A stretch of 64,000 bases of DNA. Source: Bacillus sp. T3 (GTDB lineage Bacteria; Bacillota; Bacilli; Bacillales; Cytobacillaceae). Positions 29,704 through 38,551 of the stretch are shown piece after piece. The number at the start of each line of letters is the position of its first letter. Within the stretch, counting starts at the first letter, position 1. The position numbers were made by a program, and so were the translations under genes. The stretch lies in contig NZ_CP137761.1 of the NCBI RefSeq assembly GCF_033449965.1, forward strand, positions 310,001 to 374,000, read 5' to 3'. The notes beneath the pieces are model-generated. The model was not told where the DNA came from. It saw only the letters and a program-made list of their open reading frames with translations, and did no database searches.

Positions 29704-30231
29704 CTACTCCACGTCCTCCATAATCTCATCCAACGTGAATTTCAATGCATAATAAACAAACAAACCAGCCATTGCCCCAGGATAGCCGATTCGATTACCT
29801 TCTTCTCCTGGCAGCAAGCCTTTGGCAAGCTTTAGATCAATCACGACATCCGCCAAATCGCCAAGGTTATTTTCAGTATCTACTACCGTACACACCGCAA
29901 CAAACGCTAGGCCACGCTCATGCAGTTCGCGCCCGAGCTCGATAGCATCGGCATCATTCGAAAAGCGAGTGAACATCAACACGCGATCCGCACCCGTCAC
30001 ATCTCGGCAATCTAAATCGCTTTCCCACTTTTTCACATACGCCAATGGCTCCGCACCAAAAACAGCCTCAGCTTCGACCGCTTCCATTTCGCCAAAGCCA
30101 CGAACATAGATACATCCATCACCAACAACAGCCTGAGCTAGAAGTCGGGCGCCGTCCTCGAGCTCAAATTCATTCTGCTCTTGGATTTTTTTAAACAAAC
30201 CAGATAATTGCGTTGAAAACATTTTTAACAT
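29704..30231 (-). CDS. ywjG: DUF2529 family protein YwjG
   Basis: A 175-residue protein of the DUF2529 family, whose fold resembles sugar-isomerase (SIS) domains: alternating helices and strands such as GCIYVRGFGEMEAV and RVLMFTRFSNDADAI. Function unknown. Start ATG 30231 lies 8 bases after GGAGG. It stands between pyrG and spo0F on the opposite strand, as in B. subtilis. Confidence 0.85.
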   Translation of the reverse strand: MLKMFSTQLSGLFKKIQEQNEFELEDGARLLAQAVVGDGCIYVRGFGEMEAVEAEAVFGAEPLAYVKKWESDLDCRDVTGADRVLMFTRFSNDADAIELGRELHERGLAFVAVCTVVDTENNLGDLADVVIDLKLAKGLLPGEEGNRIGYPGAMAGLFVYYALKFTLDEIMEDVE

Positions 30232-30296
30232 GAGTAAGCCTCCATAACAAATTTACTTCTTCAGATTATATTCTTTTTGCGAAAAACAGTAAAATC

Positions 30297-30303
30297 TGTC
30301 GAA
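30297..30303 (+). promoter_or_regulatory. Candidate Spo0A box upstream of spo0F
   Basis: TGTCGAA matches the 0A-box core exactly. It lies 200 bases before the spo0F start; B. subtilis spo0F is controlled by Spo0A~P through such boxes. Confidence 0.5.
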
Positions 30304-30341
30304 ACATTATTCTAGAAAAAAGGTCTTCATTCCATTGATAG

Positions 30342-30371
30342 GCAGGAAAACGCATCACAAAACTCGAAATA
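30342..30371 (+). promoter_or_regulatory. Candidate sigma-H promoter of spo0F
   Basis: GCAGGAAAA (30342-30350), 12-base spacer, CTCGAAATA (30363-30371). The -35 part fits the sigma-H consensus fully; the -10 part only partly. Confidence 0.4.
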
Positions 30372-30496
30372 TACCAATTGGGAATTAAAATCAGCGCTAA
30401 TCCAATAAATAGTTAAAATTGTAAAAAATTATCATTAAAGCAACCTAGAATTATTTTTAAAAAAAGGGAAGCATTAAAAAAGAAGAGGTGGATTGT

Positions 30497-30867
30497 ATGA
30501 AAGGAAAAGTTTTAATCGTAGACGATCAATTTGGGATTAGAATATTGCTCAATGAAGTATTACAAAAAGAGGGCTATCAAACATTCCAAGCGGCTAACGG
30601 TATTCAAGCGTTAGAAGTGGTTAATAAAAACACTCCAGACCTCGTTTTACTAGATATGAAAATTCCGGGATGGATGGAATTGAAATATTGAAGCGGATGA
30701 AGGTTGTGGAGCCTGATATTCGTGTCATCATTATGACAGCGTATGGAGAATTGGATATGATTCAAGAAGCTAAGGACCTTGGAGCTCTGACTCATTTTGC
30801 TAAACCATTTGATATTGACGATATTCGCGCAGCGGTTCGCAAGTATATTCCAGTATCTTCAAATTAA
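30497..30867 (+). CDS. spo0F: Sporulation response regulator Spo0F (one-base frame break)
   Basis: Single-domain receiver that carries phosphate from sporulation kinases to Spo0B. Acidic pair in VLIVDDQ, phospho-acceptor Asp53 (LVLLDMKIPG), the conserved Thr in IIMTAYGE and Lys in HFAKPF are present. The frame ends at 30691; one more A after CCGGG (30669-30670) gives IPGMDGIEILKRM and 123 residues in total, normal for Spo0F. ATG 30497 follows GAGGTG by 8 bases. A broken Spo0F would block sporulation, so verification matters. Confidence 0.92.
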
Positions 30868-30881
30868 ATTCTTAGGTAAAT

Positions 30882-30925
30882 GCCCCGAAATAACTGCAGA
30901 AATTTATACATTTTTCGGGCTTTTT
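30882..30925 (+). terminator. Terminator after spo0F
   Basis: GCCCCGAAA and TTTTCGGGC pair, with a TTTTT tail. Confidence 0.7.
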
Positions 30926-31172
30926 CTATATTTTTCAAAAAAAGCTGAGAAGAAAACGTTTGCTTTATGAACAAAGTGTAAATCGGTGTCGGAAGCATAG
31001 CATTTCTACTTTCTTTTTGGTATTATACTTATGGAGTTCGATAGGGTCGCTAGTTTCTTTTTTTTAAGAAGGATTCTTAAGAGTACATAATCATGTAAGT
31101 TGAAGGTTACCCTTTATAAAGAAATACTGCTAATGAAAAGCAACTGCGATCAACAAGAAGGAGGAAGTAATA
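30926..31172 (+). other. fbaA upstream region
   Basis: Together with the terminator this completes the 305-base spo0F-fbaA gap. TATTATACTT at 31021-31030 resembles a -10 box, but I find no convincing -35. A strong AAGGAGGAAG precedes fbaA. Confidence 0.3.
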
Positions 31173-32030
31173 ATGCCTTTAGTTTCAATGACAGAAATGT
31201 TAAACAAAGCAAAAGCAGAAGGCTATGCTGTTGGACAATTTAATCTTAATAACCTTGAATTCACACAAGCAATCCTTCAAGCGGCAGAAGCAGAAAAATC
31301 ACCAGTTATCCTAGGTGTTTCTGAAGGTGCAGCTCGTTACATGTCAGGCTTCAAGACAGTTGTGAAAATGGTAGAAGGTCTATTAGAAGATCTTAAGATT
31401 ACCGTTCCTGTTGCGATTCACCTTGACCACGGTTCAAGCTTCGAAAAGTGTAAAGAAGCAATTGATGCTGGCTTTACATCTGTTATGATTGATGCCTCTC
31501 ACCACCCATATGAGGAAAACATTGAAATCACAACTAAAGTGGTTGAATATGCACACGCTAAGGGTGTTTCTGTAGAAGCTGAATTAGGAACAGTTGGCGG
31601 ACAAGAGGACGATGTTGTTGCTGAAGGTATCATTTACGCTGACCCACAAGAGTGCGTAGACCTTGTTAAACGTACTGGCATCGATTGCCTAGCACCAGCG
31701 CTTGGTTCTGTTCATGGACCATACAAAGGTGAACCAAACTTAGGTTTCAAAGAAATGGAAGAAATCGGTAACCTAACTGGAGTACCTTTAGTACTTCACG
31801 GTGGAACTGGAATCCCTACAAAGGATATCCAACAAGCTGTATCTTTAGGAACAGCTAAAATCAACGTTAATACAGAAAACCAAATTGCTTCTGCGAAAGC
31901 CGTTCGTGAAGTATTGGCTGCTAAGCCTGACGAGTACGATCCACGTAAATACTTAGGACCAGCTCGCGACGTAATCAAAGAAACTGTAATTGGCAAAATT
32001 CGTGAATTTGGTTCATCAAACAAAGCGTAA
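31173..32030 (+). CDS. fbaA: Class II fructose-1,6-bisphosphate aldolase
   Basis: Zinc-dependent aldolase of glycolysis and gluconeogenesis. The first zinc-ligand region IHLDHGSSFEKC, the EAELGTVGGQED catalytic loop and the phosphate-binding LHGGTGIP and NVNTENQ segments are intact; 285 residues as in B. subtilis FbaA. ATG 31173 after AAGGAGGAAG. Position between spo0F and tal is conserved. Confidence 0.96.
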   Translation: MPLVSMTEMLNKAKAEGYAVGQFNLNNLEFTQAILQAAEAEKSPVILGVSEGAARYMSGFKTVVKMVEGLLEDLKITVPVAIHLDHGSSFEKCKEAIDAGFTSVMIDASHHPYEENIEITTKVVEYAHAKGVSVEAELGTVGGQEDDVVAEGIIYADPQECVDLVKRTGIDCLAPALGSVHGPYKGEPNLGFKEMEEIGNLTGVPLVLHGGTGIPTKDIQQAVSLGTAKINVNTENQIASAKAVREVLAAKPDEYDPRKYLGPARDVIKETVIGKIREFGSSNKA

Positions 32031-32051
32031 TTTTGTTGAATAGATCATATT

Positions 32052-32080
32052 GAAACCGCCCCTAATTAGAGGGCGGTTTC
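32052..32080 (+). terminator. Terminator after fbaA
   Basis: GAAACCGCCC and GGGCGGTTTC form a perfect 10-bp stem; the T tract is contained in the stem's 3' end. Confidence 0.65.
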
Positions 32081-32125
32081 AGTGCATTATTTAAAATAAA
32101 GCTCGTTGTAAATTTTGCTCCAATT

Positions 32126-32251
32126 GTTGATTGGAGCGGAAGGTACGAGACTCCTGCGGGAGTAGGTGGCACGGGAGACCCCACAGGCGCAAAAGCGCCG
32201 AGGAGGCTCCAGGACTCCCGCGGAAAGCGAGTGCCTGCAGCGGAAATCAAC
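32126..32251 (+). repeat. Family A repeat between fbaA and tal
   Basis: Full-length copy beginning GTTGATTGGAGCGGAAGG and ending GCAGCGGAAATCAAC. Confidence 0.85.
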
Positions 32252-32311
32252 AGGCACGATCGAACAAAATAAAAAACAAAAATATAAACGGCCATGACAG
32301 GGGAAAAAGTA

Positions 32312-32952
32312 ATGAAGTTTTTTATCGATACAGCAAATATTGACGAAATTCGTGAAGCACACGCACTTGGAATTCTAGCTGGTGTAACAACCAATCCATC
32401 TCTTGTAGCAAAAGAAAAAAACGTAGCCTTCCACGATCGTATTCGTGAAATTGCCGAATTAGTTCCGGGATCTGTCAGTGCTGAGGTTATTGCCCTTGAT
32501 GCAGAAGGAATGATCAAAGAGGGAAAGAGCTTGCTGCAATCGCTCCAAACATTACAGTGAAACTTCCAATGACTCCAGATGGTTTGAAAGCTTGCTATGC
32601 TTTAACACAAGAAGGAATTACAACGAATGTAACGCTTATTTTCAATGCAAACCAAGCATTGTTAGCTGCTAGAGCAGGAGCTACATATGTTTCTCCATTC
32701 CTTGGTCGTTTAGATGATATTGGCCAAAATGGTCTTGATTTAATTTCTACTATTTCTGAAATTTTCAATGTGCACGGCATCGAATCGCAAATTATTGCAG
32801 CATCGATTCGCCATCCAATGCACGTAACCGAAGCAGCACTTCGCGGTGCACATATTGCTACGATTCCATTTAAAGTCATTGCGGAATTAACAAAACATCC
32901 GTTAACAGACAAAGGAATTGAGGCATTCATCAAAGACTGGAACAACCGATAA
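32312..32952 (+). CDS. tal: Transaldolase (one-base frame break)
   Basis: Small TalC/fructose-6-phosphate-aldolase-type transaldolase (B. subtilis YwjH), a pentose-phosphate enzyme. The Schiff-base lysine is Lys84 in ITVKLPMTPDG. The frame opened at 32312 ends at 32560; one more A in the run at 32524-32526 restores EGKELAAIAPNITVKLPMT and gives 213 residues to 32952. ATG 32312 is preceded by AGGGGAA. Position between fbaA and murAB as in B. subtilis. Confidence 0.92.
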
Positions 32953-33050
32953 GTGAAAATTGATACTGGAGCCCATCGATTCTTTCGTTGAATTTCAGTA
33001 TAAAATATAGATTTATTTGTGCAAAATGCTAGTATATTTTACTATGCCTT

Positions 33051-33079
33051 TTGCGAATGGAAAATGATACCTGTATAAT
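33051..33079 (+). promoter_or_regulatory. murAB promoter
   Basis: TTGCGA (33051-33056), 17-base spacer, TATAAT (33074-33079). Start would be near 33086, giving a leader of about 130 bases. Confidence 0.65.
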
Positions 33080-33126
33080 AGGTTATGGATTTAGATTTAC
33101 TATAATAATATGGGTGAAAGAAAGAC

Positions 33127-33202
33127 AAGCCTTAAAGGTGCCTGAGCTTATTTTAGTACCTTTCAACAGGTTTTTGTAGCGATTATTCTTCACTTAAGGC
33201 TT
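33127..33202 (+). promoter_or_regulatory. Structured 5' leader of murAB
   Basis: AAGCCTTAA (33127-33135) and TTAAGGCTT (33194-33202) are perfect 9-bp complements closing the leader immediately before the ribosome-binding site (33203-33211). Inside, AAAGGTGC and GTACCTTT can form an 8-bp hairpin, and CCTG/CAGG followed by TTTTT offers an alternative. Regulation is inferred only from these pairings. Confidence 0.45.
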
Positions 33203-33217
33203 AGAAGGGAGCTAGTA

Positions 33218-34504
33218 ATGGAAAAGCTTAAAATTGCAGGCGGCTATCCTTTAAAAGGCACCGTGCGTATTAGTGGTGCTAAAAACAGTGCAGTTGCCTT
33301 AATTCCAGCAACAATTATGGCAGATTCTCCTGTTACGATAGAAGGATTACCTGATATTTCGGATGTTCAAATCTTAAAGGGGTTATTAGAAGAAATTGGT
33401 GGTACAGTTAATATTTCGAACAATGAAATGACAGTGGATCCGACCTCAATGATTTCCATGCCCTTGCCGAATGGAAAAGTGAAAAAGCTAAGAGCTTCCT
33501 ACTATTTAATGGGAGCAATGCTTGGTCGATTCAAAAAGGCTGTCATTGGCTTACCAGGCGGCTGCCATCTCGGACCCCGTCCAATTGACCAACATATCAA
33601 AGGCTTTGAAGCTCTTGGGGCAAAAGTGACCAACGAGCAAGGAGCGATTTATTTGCGTGCGGACGAGCTTCGTGGTGCTCGAATTTATCTTGATGTGGTC
33701 AGTGTCGGTGCAACAATTAATATCATGCTTGCAGCTGTTCGCGCAAAAGGTCGGACCGTGATTGAAAATGCAGCAAAAGAGCCAGAAATCATTGATGTAG
33801 CAACACTTCTTACAAATATGGGTGCGAAGATTAAAGGTGCTGGTACCGATGTCATTCGTATTGATGGTGTTGATCAGCTTCACGGCTGTCGTCACACAAT
33901 TATTCCAGACCGGATTGAAGCAGGAACCTATATGATATTAGGAGCAGCAGTTGGGGAAGGTCTGCTCATCGATAATGTCATTCCGGAACACCTCGAATCC
34001 TTGATTGCTAAGTTGAGAGAAATGGGCGTTGTAATTGAGGAAAGTGACGAACAAGTGTTTATCAATCCGACGAAAAAATTGAAAGCGGTTGATATTAAAA
34101 CACTAGTTTATCCGGGCTTTCCAACCGATCTCCAGCAGCCATTTACTTCACTTTTAACAAGGGCTGAAGGATCTGCTGTTGTAACTGATACCATCTATGG
34201 GGCACGCTTCAAGCACATTGACGAGCTGCGCAGAATGAATGCCGGCATTAAGGTGGAAGGACGTTCAGCTATTATCAATGGACCTGTCCAGCTTCAAGGA
34301 GCAAAAGTGAAAGCAAGCGACCTCCGTGCTGGTGCCGCGTTAGTGATTGCCGGCCTAATGGCTGAGGGAATTACTGAGGTAACAGGGCTTGAGCATATCG
34401 ACCGTGGCTACAGTCACATCGTTGAAAAGCTCCAAGGCCTAGGGGCAACAGTATGGCGCGAGGAGCTTACAAAAGAAGAAAAAGAACAATTAAAAAATAC
34501 TTAA
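33218..34504 (+). CDS. murAB: UDP-N-acetylglucosamine 1-carboxyvinyltransferase MurAB
   Basis: First committed step of peptidoglycan synthesis: enolpyruvyl transfer from PEP to UDP-GlcNAc. The fosfomycin-target cysteine is Cys116 (LPGGCHLGPRPIDQH), Lys22 is in SGAKNSAVAL, and the R/K-rich C-terminal lobe (TLVYPGFPTDLQQP) is complete; 428 residues. The locus between tal and glpX is that of the second Bacillus MurA (murAB/murZ), the paralogue of murAA, which is elsewhere. Confidence 0.93.
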   Translation: MEKLKIAGGYPLKGTVRISGAKNSAVALIPATIMADSPVTIEGLPDISDVQILKGLLEEIGGTVNISNNEMTVDPTSMISMPLPNGKVKKLRASYYLMGAMLGRFKKAVIGLPGGCHLGPRPIDQHIKGFEALGAKVTNEQGAIYLRADELRGARIYLDVVSVGATINIMLAAVRAKGRTVIENAAKEPEIIDVATLLTNMGAKIKGAGTDVIRIDGVDQLHGCRHTIIPDRIEAGTYMILGAAVGEGLLIDNVIPEHLESLIAKLREMGVVIEESDEQVFINPTKKLKAVDIKTLVYPGFPTDLQQPFTSLLTRAEGSAVVTDTIYGARFKHIDELRRMNAGIKVEGRSAIINGPVQLQGAKVKASDLRAGAALVIAGLMAEGITEVTGLEHIDRGYSHIVEKLQGLGATVWREELTKEEKEQLKNT

Positions 34505-34558
34505 CTAAAAGATAGACTTCTAGAGATAGCACCAATGCAATTGGGAGGCGGGAAACCG

Positions 34559-35518
34559 ATGGAGAGAAGTTTAACATTAGAATTAGTCAGAGTAACAGAG
34601 GGGGCAGCACTTGCTTCTGCCCGATGGATGGGACTTGGTAAAAAGGACGAAGCGGATGATGCCGCTACAACTGCAATGAGAAATGAATTTAACTCAATAC
34701 CAATGCAAGGTGTCGTCGTAATTGGTGAAGGTGAAATGGATGAAGCACCGATGCTCTATATTGGCGAAAAGCTTGGTACAGGCCATGGCCCTGGTGTGGA
34801 CGTAGCCGTTGATCCTTTAGAAGGAACCAACATCGTCGCTGCAGGTGGCTGGAACGCTCTTGCTGTTATTGCGATTGCTGATCATGGTAATTTACTTCAT
34901 GCACCTGATATGTACATGGATAAAATTGCTGTTGGCCCTGAAGCGGTTGGTAAAATCGACATTAATGCATCAGTTTTGGACAACCTTAAGGCTGTTGCCA
35001 AGGCAAAAAATAAAGATGTTTGTGACGTCGTTGCAACGGTGTTAAACCGCGAACGTCACCAACATATTATTGACCAAATACGTGAAGCAGGCGCGCGTAT
35101 TAAATTGATTAATGATGGAGACGTTGCCGGAGCCATCAATACTGCCTTCGAGCACACCGGTGTTGATATTTTATTCGGAATCGGTGGCGCACCTGAGGGA
35201 GTAATCGCTGCCGTTGCTCTAAAATGTTTAGGCGGGGAACTTCAAGGAAAGCTAATCCCTTCCAATGAGGAAGAAATCTTACGCTGTCACAAAATGGGGA
35301 TTGAAGTAAATAAAGTCCTTAGAATGGAAGACCTTGTTAAAGGTGACGACTGTATATTTGCTGCAACAGGTGTAACCGATGGTGAATTGCTTCGTGGCGT
35401 CCAATTTAAAGGTTCGCATGGAACAACACAATCCGTTGTTATGCGTGCGAAAACAGGTACTGTTCGTTTCATTGACGGTAAGCACTATTTAACTAAAAAG
35501 CCAAACCTTGTTCTTTAA
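34559..35518 (+). CDS. glpX: Class II fructose-1,6-bisphosphatase
   Basis: Gluconeogenic phosphatase of the GlpX type, 320 residues. Metal/substrate motifs GEGEMDEAPMLYIGE, VDPLEGTN and GIGGAPEGV are complete. I start at ATG 34559 (GGGAGGCGGG just upstream) instead of the longer frame at 34535. Follows murAB by 54 bases and probably shares its transcript. Confidence 0.93.
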   Translation: MERSLTLELVRVTEGAALASARWMGLGKKDEADDAATTAMRNEFNSIPMQGVVVIGEGEMDEAPMLYIGEKLGTGHGPGVDVAVDPLEGTNIVAAGGWNALAVIAIADHGNLLHAPDMYMDKIAVGPEAVGKIDINASVLDNLKAVAKAKNKDVCDVVATVLNRERHQHIIDQIREAGARIKLINDGDVAGAINTAFEHTGVDILFGIGGAPEGVIAAVALKCLGGELQGKLIPSNEEEILRCHKMGIEVNKVLRMEDLVKGDDCIFAATGVTDGELLRGVQFKGSHGTTQSVVMRAKTGTVRFIDGKHYLTKKPNLVL

Positions 35519-35541
35519 AAAATTGTAAATAATAACTAGTT

Positions 35542-35658
35542 GGCTGACTCAGAATAGTGCCTTTTGCGCATCATGTCAGGCTTTGATCCCTTTATAGTAA
35601 AAGGGTCGAGCTTGAGTCTGTGTGGTTTAGGGATTGTTGTTTGAGTCAGCCTCTTTTC
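35542..35658 (+). terminator. Large multi-branched terminator after glpX
   Basis: GGCTGACTCA (35542-35551) pairs perfectly with TGAGTCAGCC (35642-35651), then TCTTTTCT. About 90 bases lie between, including a hairpin around CCCTTT-N6-AAAGGG (35588-35605). Confidence 0.6.
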
Positions 35659-35708
35659 TATAAAGCCACATAATGTCCTACTATTAGTTCCTTTCTTGAA
35701 AATATTAG

Positions 35709-35738
35709 TTGATTATTTTTTACAAATAAGGGTAAAAT
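35709..35738 (+). promoter_or_regulatory. Candidate rho promoter
   Basis: TTGATT (35709-35714), 18-base spacer, TAAAAT (35733-35738). The AT-rich stretch from here to 35913 would be the rho leader; nothing else recognised in it. Confidence 0.35.
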
Positions 35739-35913
35739 ATTAATTGTTTTTTCCCTTTTGTAAAAGTTATCTACGTATAATTTTTTACTCTTCTTATACT
35801 TCAAGAAATCTTCGAAATATAAATCTTACTATTTTTTCCATCCATATCATTATAATAATTATTTTTACCATTATATGGTGGAACATACGAATCTGTAAAA
35901 GTGTGGTGTAATC

Positions 35914-37179
35914 ATGGAACTAACCATTTCAAGTTTAGAAAATATGAAACTGAAGGAACTGTACGAGCATGCGCGTCAGTTGAAAGTATCATATTACAGT
36001 AAATTAACGAAAAAAGAATTAATTTTTGCGATATTAAAAGCTCGTGCTGAACAGCAAGGCTACTTCTTTATGGAAGGTGTTCTCGAGATCATTCAATCCG
36101 AGGGCTTTGGCTTCTTGCGACCGATTAATTATTCACCGAGTTCAGAGGATATTTATATTTCTGCATCGCAAATTCGTCGTTTTGATTTAAGAAACGGTGA
36201 CAAAGTTTCCGGAAAGGTTCGTCCTCCTAAAGAAAACGAACGTTATTTTGGCTTACTCCATGTTGAAGCCGTTAACGGTGATGACCCTGAGACAGCAAAA
36301 GAACGGGTCCATTTCCCAGCCTTAACACCATTATATCCAGACCGCTTAATGAAGCTTGAAACATCTCCAAGACATCTCTCAACACGAATTATGGATATCC
36401 TAGCCCCTGTAGGCTTTGGACAGCGTGGATTGATCGTTGCCCCGCCTAAAGCCGGTAAAACCATGCTTCTAAAAGAAATCGCCAATAGCATTACATCCAA
36501 TCATCCCGATGCTGAGCTGATTGTTCTACTTATTGACGAACGTCCAGAAGAGGTAACCGACATCGAGCGTTCTGTCGCTGGTGATGTCGTCAGCTCAACC
36601 TTTGACGAGGTTCCTGAAAACCATATTAAAGTGGCAGAGCTCGTGCTTGAGCGGGCCATGCGCCTTGTTGAGCATAAGCGTGATGTTGTCATTTTAATGG
36701 ATAGCATTACACGTCTAGCTCGTGCCTATAACTTAGTTATCCCACCAAGCGGTCGTACGCTCTCTGGGGGGATTGACCCAGCAGCTTTCCATCGTCCGAA
36801 GCGTTTCTTCGGGGCAGCCCGAAATATTGAAGAGGGCGGTAGCTTGACAATCTTGGCAACGGCGCTTGTTGATACAGGTTCACGTATGGACGACGTAATT
36901 TATGAAGAATTTAAAGGTACTGGAAACATGGAATTGCACCTTGACCGTAGCTTAGCTGAACGTCGAATCTTCCCAGCCTTGGATATTCGTCGCTCTGGTA
37001 CTCGGAAGGAAGAGCTTCTTCTACCAAAGGATCAATTGGACAAACTATGGGCTATCCGCAAATCTATGACAGATTCACCAGATTTTGCCGAGAAGTTCCT
37101 GAAAAAACTACGTACAACCAAAACAAACGAAGACTTCTTCAACATGCTCGGAGACGAAATAAAAGCCAAACGCGGCTAA
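35914..37179 (+). CDS. rho: Transcription termination factor Rho
   Basis: Hexameric RNA helicase that ends transcription. N-terminal SAP-like helix bundle (LENMKLKELYEHARQLK), cold-shock RNA-binding fold (EGFGFLRPINYSPSSEDIY), Walker A APPKAGKT, Walker B DVVILMDS and the Q/R-loop region are present; 421 residues. The frame is unbroken. ATG 35914; ribosome-binding site GTGTGGTG is weak. Confidence 0.95.
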   Translation: MELTISSLENMKLKELYEHARQLKVSYYSKLTKKELIFAILKARAEQQGYFFMEGVLEIIQSEGFGFLRPINYSPSSEDIYISASQIRRFDLRNGDKVSGKVRPPKENERYFGLLHVEAVNGDDPETAKERVHFPALTPLYPDRLMKLETSPRHLSTRIMDILAPVGFGQRGLIVAPPKAGKTMLLKEIANSITSNHPDAELIVLLIDERPEEVTDIERSVAGDVVSSTFDEVPENHIKVAELVLERAMRLVEHKRDVVILMDSITRLARAYNLVIPPSGRTLSGGIDPAAFHRPKRFFGAARNIEEGGSLTILATALVDTGSRMDDVIYEEFKGTGNMELHLDRSLAERRIFPALDIRRSGTRKEELLLPKDQLDKLWAIRKSMTDSPDFAEKFLKKLRTTKTNEDFFNMLGDEIKAKRG

Positions 37180-37188
37180 AGTCGTACT

Positions 37189-37277
37189 CCACCGCGGTGA
37201 AGTGGCGGGGGTCTGTCCCCCGTTGCTGTATTGCGGTGAAGTAGCGGGGGACAGCCCCCCGCTGCTGTAATGGGGTA
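37189..37277. repeat. Family C palindromic repeats after rho
   Basis: GCGGGGGTCTGTCCCCCG and GCGGGGGACAGCCCCCCG lie in tandem, separated by TTGCTGTATTGCGGTGAAGTA, as in the pair at 9376-9432. They begin 10 bases after the rho stop. Confidence 0.8.
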
Positions 37278-37342
37278 AAGTGATTTTGATTCGGTAATAT
37301 TATCCATGTGGATTTGTGAGGGGTTTTGCCACAATTCCTTTG

Positions 37343-37371
37343 TTGCAAATCACAGGTTAGCTTGTTATAAT
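37343..37371 (+). promoter_or_regulatory. rpmE promoter
   Basis: TTGCAA (37343-37348), 17-base spacer, TATAAT (37366-37371). Confidence 0.7.
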
Positions 37372-37396
37372 AATTTCAGTGTGTTTTTGAAGTTTT

Positions 37397-37438
37397 ACGG
37401 AGTTAGAATTTGTTCTAACCTGTAATAGATAACTCTGT
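37397..37438 (+). promoter_or_regulatory. Structured leader of rpmE, possible L31 autoregulatory element
   Basis: ACGGAGTTA can pair with TAACTCTGT across the element, or GTTAGAA can pair with TTCTAAC in its middle; the two share GTTA and so compete. Ribosomal-protein L31 leaders are known in Firmicutes; I cannot confirm that this is one. Confidence 0.4.
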
Positions 37439-37472
37439 TTCGAAAGATTCAGGGCGGAAGGAGATGAAAAGA

Positions 37473-37673
37473 ATGAAAGCAGGAATTCATCCAAATTACA
37501 AAACTGTATTGGTGAAATGTGCTTGTGGTAACGAGTTCGAAACTGGTTCAGTTAAACCAGAACTTAAAGTTGAAACTTGTTCTGAATGCCACCCATTCTA
37601 TACAGGTCGTCAGAAGTTTGCTGAAGCAGGCGGACGAGTTGACCGTTTCAACAAAAAATACGGTATTAAGTAA
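37473..37673 (+). CDS. rpmE: 50S ribosomal protein L31
   Basis: Zinc-binding (C+) type L31 of 66 residues: MKAGIHPNYKTVLVKCACGN opens it and CSECHPFYTG supplies further cysteines of the zinc site. ATG 37473 is 9 bases after AAGGAG, better than ATG 37464 directly against it. Followed by a strong terminator. Zur-controlled bacteria often have a second, cysteine-free L31 elsewhere. Confidence 0.95.
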   Translation: MKAGIHPNYKTVLVKCACGNEFETGSVKPELKVETCSECHPFYTGRQKFAEAGGRVDRFNKKYGIK

Positions 37674-37697
37674 TTACCAAGTAAAATTGCATGAAAG

Positions 37698-37735
37698 CAG
37701 GCAAGCAGTTTCATACCTCCTTGCCTGTTTTTTGT
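37698..37735 (+). terminator. Terminator after rpmE
   Basis: CAGGCAAG and CTTGCCTG pair; TTTTTT follows. Confidence 0.85.
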
Positions 37736-37871
37736 TTTTTAAAACCGTATTATAAAAGAATCAATCAAGGGTAAAATCATTCAGACAATGATTTGGACCC
37801 TTTTTTCATAAAAAAATCACGATTTGTTTAAGTTAAGGATAGATCAATGGACGTGGAAGGAGAGGCCGTTC

Positions 37872-38510
37872 ATGTACGTAATGAAACAAAGCGGTTGGGT
37901 CGAAGTAATCTGTGGAAGCATGTTTTCCGGGAAGTCAGAGGAGCTTATTCGCCGTGTAAAAAGAACGCAATTTGCTAAACAAAAAGTTGTCGTATTTAAG
38001 CCTAGAATTGATAATCGGTATAGCGAGGAAGCTGTTGTTTCCCACAATGGTGCATCATTTATCGCTCATCCAATCGCGGATTCAAGCGAAATTTTTCAAT
38101 TTATTGATGATGAAGTAGATGTCATCGCAATCGACGAGGTTCAATTTTTCGATGAAGACATCGTCGCTGTCATCCAGCAGCTCGCTGATAGTGGCTATCG
38201 AGTGATAACTGCAGGCTTAGACCAAGATTTTCGCGGTGAGCCGTTCGGTCAAATGCCTGCGCTAATGGCAATTGCTGAACAAGTGACTAAGCTCCAGGCT
38301 GTGTGTGCTGAATGTGGTTCACCAGCAAGCCGTACTCAACGCTTAATCAATGGCCGGCCAGCCTCTTACCACGATCCCGTCATTTTGGTCGGAGCCTCCG
38401 AAGCTTATGAGCCAAGGTGCCGCCACCATCACGAAGTGCCGAAAACTAGTAGCGAAGATGAGAGTCAAGCGAAGGAGAATAACTCGGTAGGAAGCAGCAG
38501 TGAAAAATAG
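37872..38510 (+). CDS. tdk: Thymidine kinase
   Basis: Type II thymidine kinase of the salvage pathway. P-loop GSMFSGKSEEL, the DEVQFFDE acid motif, the lasso-loop/substrate region and zinc cysteines (CAECGSPASRTQR; final C in CRHHH) are present. ATG 37872 (MYVMKQSGWVEV) follows GGAGAGG. The last ~25 residues are a Ser/Glu-rich tail that is longer than usual. Confidence 0.93.
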   Translation: MYVMKQSGWVEVICGSMFSGKSEELIRRVKRTQFAKQKVVVFKPRIDNRYSEEAVVSHNGASFIAHPIADSSEIFQFIDDEVDVIAIDEVQFFDEDIVAVIQQLADSGYRVITAGLDQDFRGEPFGQMPALMAIAEQVTKLQAVCAECGSPASRTQRLINGRPASYHDPVILVGASEAYEPRCRHHHEVPKTSSEDESQAKENNSVGSSSEK

Positions 38511-38551
38511 ATAGGATAGGCTAAGCTAAGCGATTAAACTGATATACAAAG

